DNA of 64,000 nt. It comes from Primula veris. Taxonomy: Eukaryota > Streptophyta > Magnoliopsida > Ericales > Primulaceae. The DNA lies in assembly GCA_963682055.1 (NCBI GenBank), contig OY821745.1:10981501-11045500 (forward strand). Reading direction: 5' to 3'. Numbering within the stretch: the first letter of the stretch is position 1; the number at the start of each line of letters is the position of its first letter. Shown here piece after piece: positions 59,347 to 64,000 of this stretch. Under the pieces are notes generated by a model. The model saw only the letters and a program-made list of their open reading frames with translations. It was not told the origin of the DNA and did not search any database. A program made the translations under genes and the position numbers.

Positions 59347-60628
59347 ATAATAATATTTTTGTTAATATTAAATGATGTTCAAATATGATAAGTAAATATC
59401 GTTTAGGTAAATAATTACCTAAATCAATATCTAACTTTCTTTAGTGATATAAATAAAGCTCCAATAAAAAATTTAATGTACACAACTTGAATCTCGGCCA
59501 ACATTTTAGGTGTATAAACTATAATAAGGTGCAAACTGTATCACAGTTTACGCCTGCGCCACAAAAATTAATAAAACTGTGTACTCCAAATCTCCAATAT
59601 TACCACACAGATTTTAGCTTCCAAGAAAAGTGTAGCCATTTGTTTGGCATATGATACTTAGTTCTTATGGGCAAGTAATCACTAGCTTATCAGTACTGCT
59701 ATAAGTTATCACCATTATAAATAATTTTCTAAAATTCATCTCAATGCTTCTGAACCAAAAATAAGCAGTCAGAATATTATTACTGTACATGCATAACTAT
59801 TACAGATTTCAATTTTCAGTGTCCTTTTTTCTTTTTCTTTTCTGAAGCAGACAATTTCTCATTCTTAATCGTAACACTTAATAATATTTGAAAAATAAAG
59901 TTACATACAGTATATAGACTATTAATTAGTAATATTCACCCAAAAAACTACTAACATCTAGTGACCCTAGTTAACACTTGAACGTATAAAAGATTTATCT
60001 ACATAATCTTACACGAGTTACGTGTCGCTCCTGTATAATCTACATTCACTAGCAGTCTGGCACCTTGTAATTTTCAGACCCCTAAACAATAAAGTATGCT
60101 TCATCGTGATAAATTCATGTCATTTTTTTTAATCATCAAGTTTTTTCTGGTTAACCATGCAGATGTGTATTTGCACATTCAAGTGGAGGAGTCATATGAT
60201 CGAACTAATTAAAATCTCATATATAATGTGATCACCCCAATACCAAAACTATTAAGCTTGTGATCACCCCAATGATCAAAAGATTCTCACATCATCCTTC
60301 ACAATGGTAGAATTTTTTGATCGTTACACTTCAATGGGTAAGTTTTCTACTCTTGATTTCTATTTCTAGCAACTGAACTTTTTTCTGGTAATAAACATTT
60401 TTGTAAAGTTGTGGTACCGATGAATTCTTAACACAACATCTGGAGAAATTCAATTCTTAGATAAATCTACAAAGTTACATTTCTGATATTTTTGTCTAAT
60501 ACATTTTGAGCAGACAGAGAAAGGATTAATTAAAGGGCAAACCAATGCCAAACATCACTTCCACATTATGTCCCTACATATCGGAGACTCCAAATGAACA
60601 GTGATGACTCTGTGATGACTCTGGGTCT
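59347..60628. other. Intergenic region between copia element and ClpP gene
   Basis: AT-rich. The last few hundred bases probably include the ClpP 3' UTR (minus strand). No upstream exon of the universal stress protein was recognised here. Nothing else is seen. Confidence 0.4.
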
Positions 60629-62831
60629 CTAGAATTCTGTTTCCAATACTCCATCAATTAGACCAAACTCAATAGCCTACAAGAAAAGGAAAACGCCTTT
60701 TAAAGCCAGTGATCACTCGTTTAAAGTAGCAGAATAATGTTGATCCGCAGTGAAAACAATAAAAATCAACTGCCAAACTAAAATATGGGAAATATCACGT
60801 TGGATTATCTTGGTACATGCACTTTGTTTTAAAGTGCTTCCAGTCTTCTCCTAAATATTCCAAGAAGAACAAAGTTAATTTCTGGGCTTCTTTGGTTGCA
60901 GCTTTTAAGCTCATCTTTTTGGTTATTGACTTTTTTTGCTTATAAGTTGTAGAGCATTTGAACGAAGTGGGCATATCTAATATTGATTTTGTCAAGGGTG
61001 TAACATTACATTACTTGATTCCTAAAGGTAGTCTCTGCACAGATGTTAGGCTCTTATTTCTTTTCTTTGGAAATCTATGTTCTTATCTCTTTCCTATGGA
61101 AATCAATGTTCTTATTTCTTGCCTTGGCACTTTTTAACATTTCACCCATTATTTTGCAACCCAAAAAGTGCATGCTTGAGTGAAATGCTTTACAGATAAA
61201 TAATCCATGGTGAAAACCTAACAATATAGAGGAACCTTACCTCTGAAACAGACAAGAACCTGTCTCTCTCGGTGTACTGTTGAACTTTCTCTAGAGACTG
61301 CCCGGTGAATGCCGAATACATTCTGTCAATTTTCTGTAAATCCGCAAAACAGAAAAGGAGAAAATTGATATGCCAAGCAAGTTACCAACCTAATGTTCAG
61401 AAGAAAATGCTCACTATCTGATACTTACAGTCTGGGTTGACCTAGTTGAAATTGAAGAAGACAATATGGACTATATAACAGACAGGATGTGAAACCTAAA
61501 TAAGTCTTTCATCTTTTATAGTACTACAGTATCTTACATATTACAGGACACTTGTTTCATTACATATTATCATTAACATACACCACACCAACAGGTCCCA
61601 ATAAACGATTAACATAAATCAAGTCAAAACTTGTTTCTGGTATATCATTTTTTCATAGTCCGCATCAACAAAACCAATTCCAGCCCTTTGGTATGCAAAA
61701 AAGGCCTCAACCCGAATTTCTCAGTAAGACAGAATGATTTCAATTGATCAGATTTATGAATTTGACATCAAATGAAAAGTAGATAAGATCATAGAGATTT
61801 GGCATTTCCATATAAATAATTATTAGTATTAGGTTTTCTGCTCGAAGTTTATGAGTTATGACAAATGAGACAGACTTTATAATTGGATACCAAATGAGTG
61901 GAGATACCAAATGAGTAGAAGATGATAACATTATTTCAATGATTCGCCATTTCTCAAAACCCTTCAATGTTTAGCTAATGTGAAATTCCAAATTTATAAA
62001 ACAAGGTAAATATAATGCTTCATGAATAGCGGCATTTCCATTTGTTTTGTGCAAATCAGCAAACAATAAAACAAGCAGACGCACTATATCCAACAAGAAG
62101 GTCTATAAAAAAAAGTAAGGAAATAGGGACCAGAAACTGACATGCCGAGATTGAACTGCTTCATTAACTTGTCGTCTCACATCTTCTACATGTCCCTACA
62201 AGTATCAAGATTCGATTGTGTTAAAACCAAGAACGTCCACACAGAGATATGCATGTAAAGCTGCCAATAGCACACATCAATAGCTAATATACGTTTATTA
62301 ACTTCTTTCATCTCCTTTTGAGATGAGGTGCTTCAAAATATTTGTGAAAGACATTTAAAAAAAAACAGTGTGTGTGTTATAGCAGAGAACTAGTTTAACA
62401 CTTTTGTACTCAAAACATATATGTACATGATAATAGAGTCATTAGAAACACAAAAGCGTCTTTTACTTGAGCAGTTATACAGTAGAAGAATCATAGTGTA
62501 AAATATGTGGAATTGTACAAAAAACCTGACTTGAACAATAAAGGAGGGAACAATGAAATTTAGCTCATATTCAGGGGGGGAAATAGTACTTCCAACTTTA
62601 ACAATTCAAATTTTCAAACGGATAGCTGAAATACTGAATTGTGAGAAGAAAACAGTTTAAAGGTGGTAAGGATTGTTTACAAATACACAAAGGTAGCCCA
62701 GTACATAGATTGTGATTCTCCATTGCTCCATAGTATCTAATAAAACCAACGCCTTTAACAAGGGTCAACCCCAAAAAAAGATGTAAAAACAAATTGACAT
62801 CATATATTTGATCATATTAGAAACCGAAGTT

Positions 62832-62862
<31 letters not shown>

Positions 62863-63236
62863 CAACATTTTCGCTTTGAAGCAAAACAGCTTGATTCAAA
62901 GCTCAAAAAATAAAAGAGCTCGCTTTCCCGCTTTTTACATGATAAAGCTTACGTCTACACTTTCAGCATAGCTCTTGCAAAAACGATTTAGACAAAGTTC
63001 TTGCTTTTTAATACACTGAAAAACTAAACATGTGCATGGGGTAACAAAACGAGATATACTAACAACTCCAGTTTATAAAAAACTTCATAACTTACCCCGC
63101 ACCCACTCTGTGGCTGATGAATCATAATTCTAGAATTTGGCATAGAGTAACGCATTCCCTTCTCTCCACCGGCAAGAAGAAGTGCTCCTTGGCTTGCAGC
63201 AACTCCAAAGCATACTGTGCCAACCTTGGGTTTTAT
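60629..63236 (-). CDS. CLPP6: ATP-dependent Clp protease proteolytic subunit, partial (last 4 exons)
   Basis: The four 3' exons of a nuclear ClpP gene, all joined at phase 0: 63236-63096, 62195-62142, 61333-61241 and 60676-60629 (stop TAG at 60629-60631). Together 143 codons, continuing upstream beyond 64000. ClpP forms the barrel of the Clp serine protease; with ATPase partners it degrades proteins, in plastids for this branch. The catalytic triad is all visible: Ser in [11 protein letters not shown], His in MIHQPQSG, Asp in TERDRFLS. The segment [13 protein letters not shown] and the ending [11 protein letters not shown] resemble the plant CLPP6 type; the symbol is a family judgement and not proven. 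Donors and acceptors are GT-AG (one is CAT|GTCAGT). A hAT-like sequence lies in the intron from 63648. Confidence 0.88.
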
Positions 63237-63647
63237 CTGTAAACAGGCAAATATTACAAGTAGATTCACAATAACAACAAAAATAGGACAAAAATACAAA
63301 GATATAAAACAGATCTTCTTGGATGATGGAAGGAATATTTTCGATGGAAAGAGTTTAAAAACGAAAAGATCGGAATGAAGTAAAAAGCTTCAGAAACAAT
63401 TTACAGTTTTTTTTAATTCGTAATCTACGACTTATCTGTAATTAGCAGCCCAGTTTGTGATTGTGACTAATATATCATTTTTCCTGCTGCATTTCTATAA
63501 CCTTTACCAAAACAAGAAAGTTTAAAAACACTCACGACGGGAGATAGACTCTTTGGTTCCAAGCTTATACAACTCTAATGCAACATTAATCTATGGTTCC
63601 ATTTTACTACTTCAACTAATAAGAGAAGAAATAACTGAACAAACTAG
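63237..63647 (-). other. ClpP intron sequence
   Basis: AT-rich, minus-strand intron upstream of the exon at 63236. No exon is recognised here; the earlier ClpP exons lie outside the window. Confidence 0.5.
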
Positions 63648-64000
63648 GGGTGGGATTTTTTACCCAAAAACCGAGCCGAACCGGAAAAAACCGTTTGGTT
63701 CGGTTTTGTTTATAAAAAACCGAAACCGGAACCGAAACCGAAACAAAAGTCCGGTTTGGTTTCGGTATATAGTTTTGGTACCAAAAAAAACCGAACCGAA
63801 CCGAAAACCGGAAAAAAACCGAAAACCGGAAAAAAAAATGAAAACCGAAAATAAACCGATTAAAAATATACTTTTATACACTTTTATTTATAAATAATTA
63901 TGTTTGGTGTTTCAAGTAAAATCTTACTTATTTCACGTATATGGAAGAAAAGTAAAAAAAAAAAATTACGAGTGAGAATTCTATTTTTATATTATTCCAT
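63648..64000. mobile_element. hAT-like element end (cut by window)
   Basis: Starts TAGGGGTGGGATTTTTTACC and continues with many CCGAACCGAAAACCGG repeats, a subterminal pattern common in non-autonomous plant hAT elements. The other end and the target duplication lie outside the window. The ORFs on both strands here are translations of the simple CCGAAA repeat. Confidence 0.55.

Noticed and set aside
60795..60995. 66-codon minus-strand ORF in the ClpP gene
   Set aside because: Lies in an intron between 60677 and 61240; no ClpP similarity, and exon borders on both sides are well supported without it.
63553..63897. 114-codon and 73-codon ORFs on opposite strands, Arg/Asn- and Phe-rich
   Set aside because: Translations of the CCGAAA simple repeat in a hAT-like end.

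Overview
This window is nuclear DNA from a flowering plant, probably a eudicot. The evidence is AT-rich intergenic DNA, spliced genes with plant-type introns, a nuclear gene for a plastid-type ClpP protease, and plant-specific retroelement lineages (Tat-type Ty3/gypsy, Ty1/copia, RNase H-bearing L1 LINEs, Stowaway and hAT-like elements). The species cannot be read from the sequence. The tandem polyol/monosaccharide transporters would suit a polyol-transporting family, but that is only a guess.

Host genes are few. Three tandem copies of one major-facilitator polyol/monosaccharide transporter gene lie on the plus strand (15839-17794, 30431-32385, 48025-50218), each with three exons and identical intron phases. 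Copies 1 and 2 are nearly identical; copy 3 is older and has a different C-terminus and promoter. On the minus strand are one orphan exon of a universal stress protein (50957-51150) and the last four exons of a ClpP gene (60629-63236, continuing beyond the window).

The rest is transposable-element DNA. 1-3590: AT-rich repeats in inverted orientation around tRNA-like (SINE-like) segments. 4450-5663: LTR-like block plus old LINE remnant. 5682-7615: a palindrome of about 1.9 kb made of two head-to-head 3' ends of an LTR retrotransposon, with a Stowaway MITE in one arm only. 7651-13430: non-coding interior and a 2.27-kb LTR of the same family, with its primer-binding site. 13446-18871: repeat unit 1 with transporter 1. 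18872-22136: truncated copia element. 22137-44470: unit 2 with transporter 2, split by a complete L1 LINE (22648-28593) and a very young Tat element (33140-44144). 44471-50218: unit 3 with transporter 3, carrying its own hAT-like and Stowaway insertions. 51327-52250: hAT-like element. 52746-59346: complete but degenerate copia element with a target-site duplication. 63648-64000: hAT-like end in a ClpP intron.

The nesting gives a relative chronology. An old LINE remnant is shared by every transporter unit. Units 1 and 2 then diverged very little. The LINE and the Tat element entered unit 2 only, and the two Tat LTRs differ at 2 of 686 positions. The Tat element has a broken gag-pol frame and an open, probably spliced antisense gene with its own TATA box.

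The most unusual signal is in the copia element at 52746-59346. Its interior carries well over a dozen small hairpins whose loops are nearly always 8 nt and resemble CC(T/A)GTCG(T/A), flanked by different but perfectly complementary arms.
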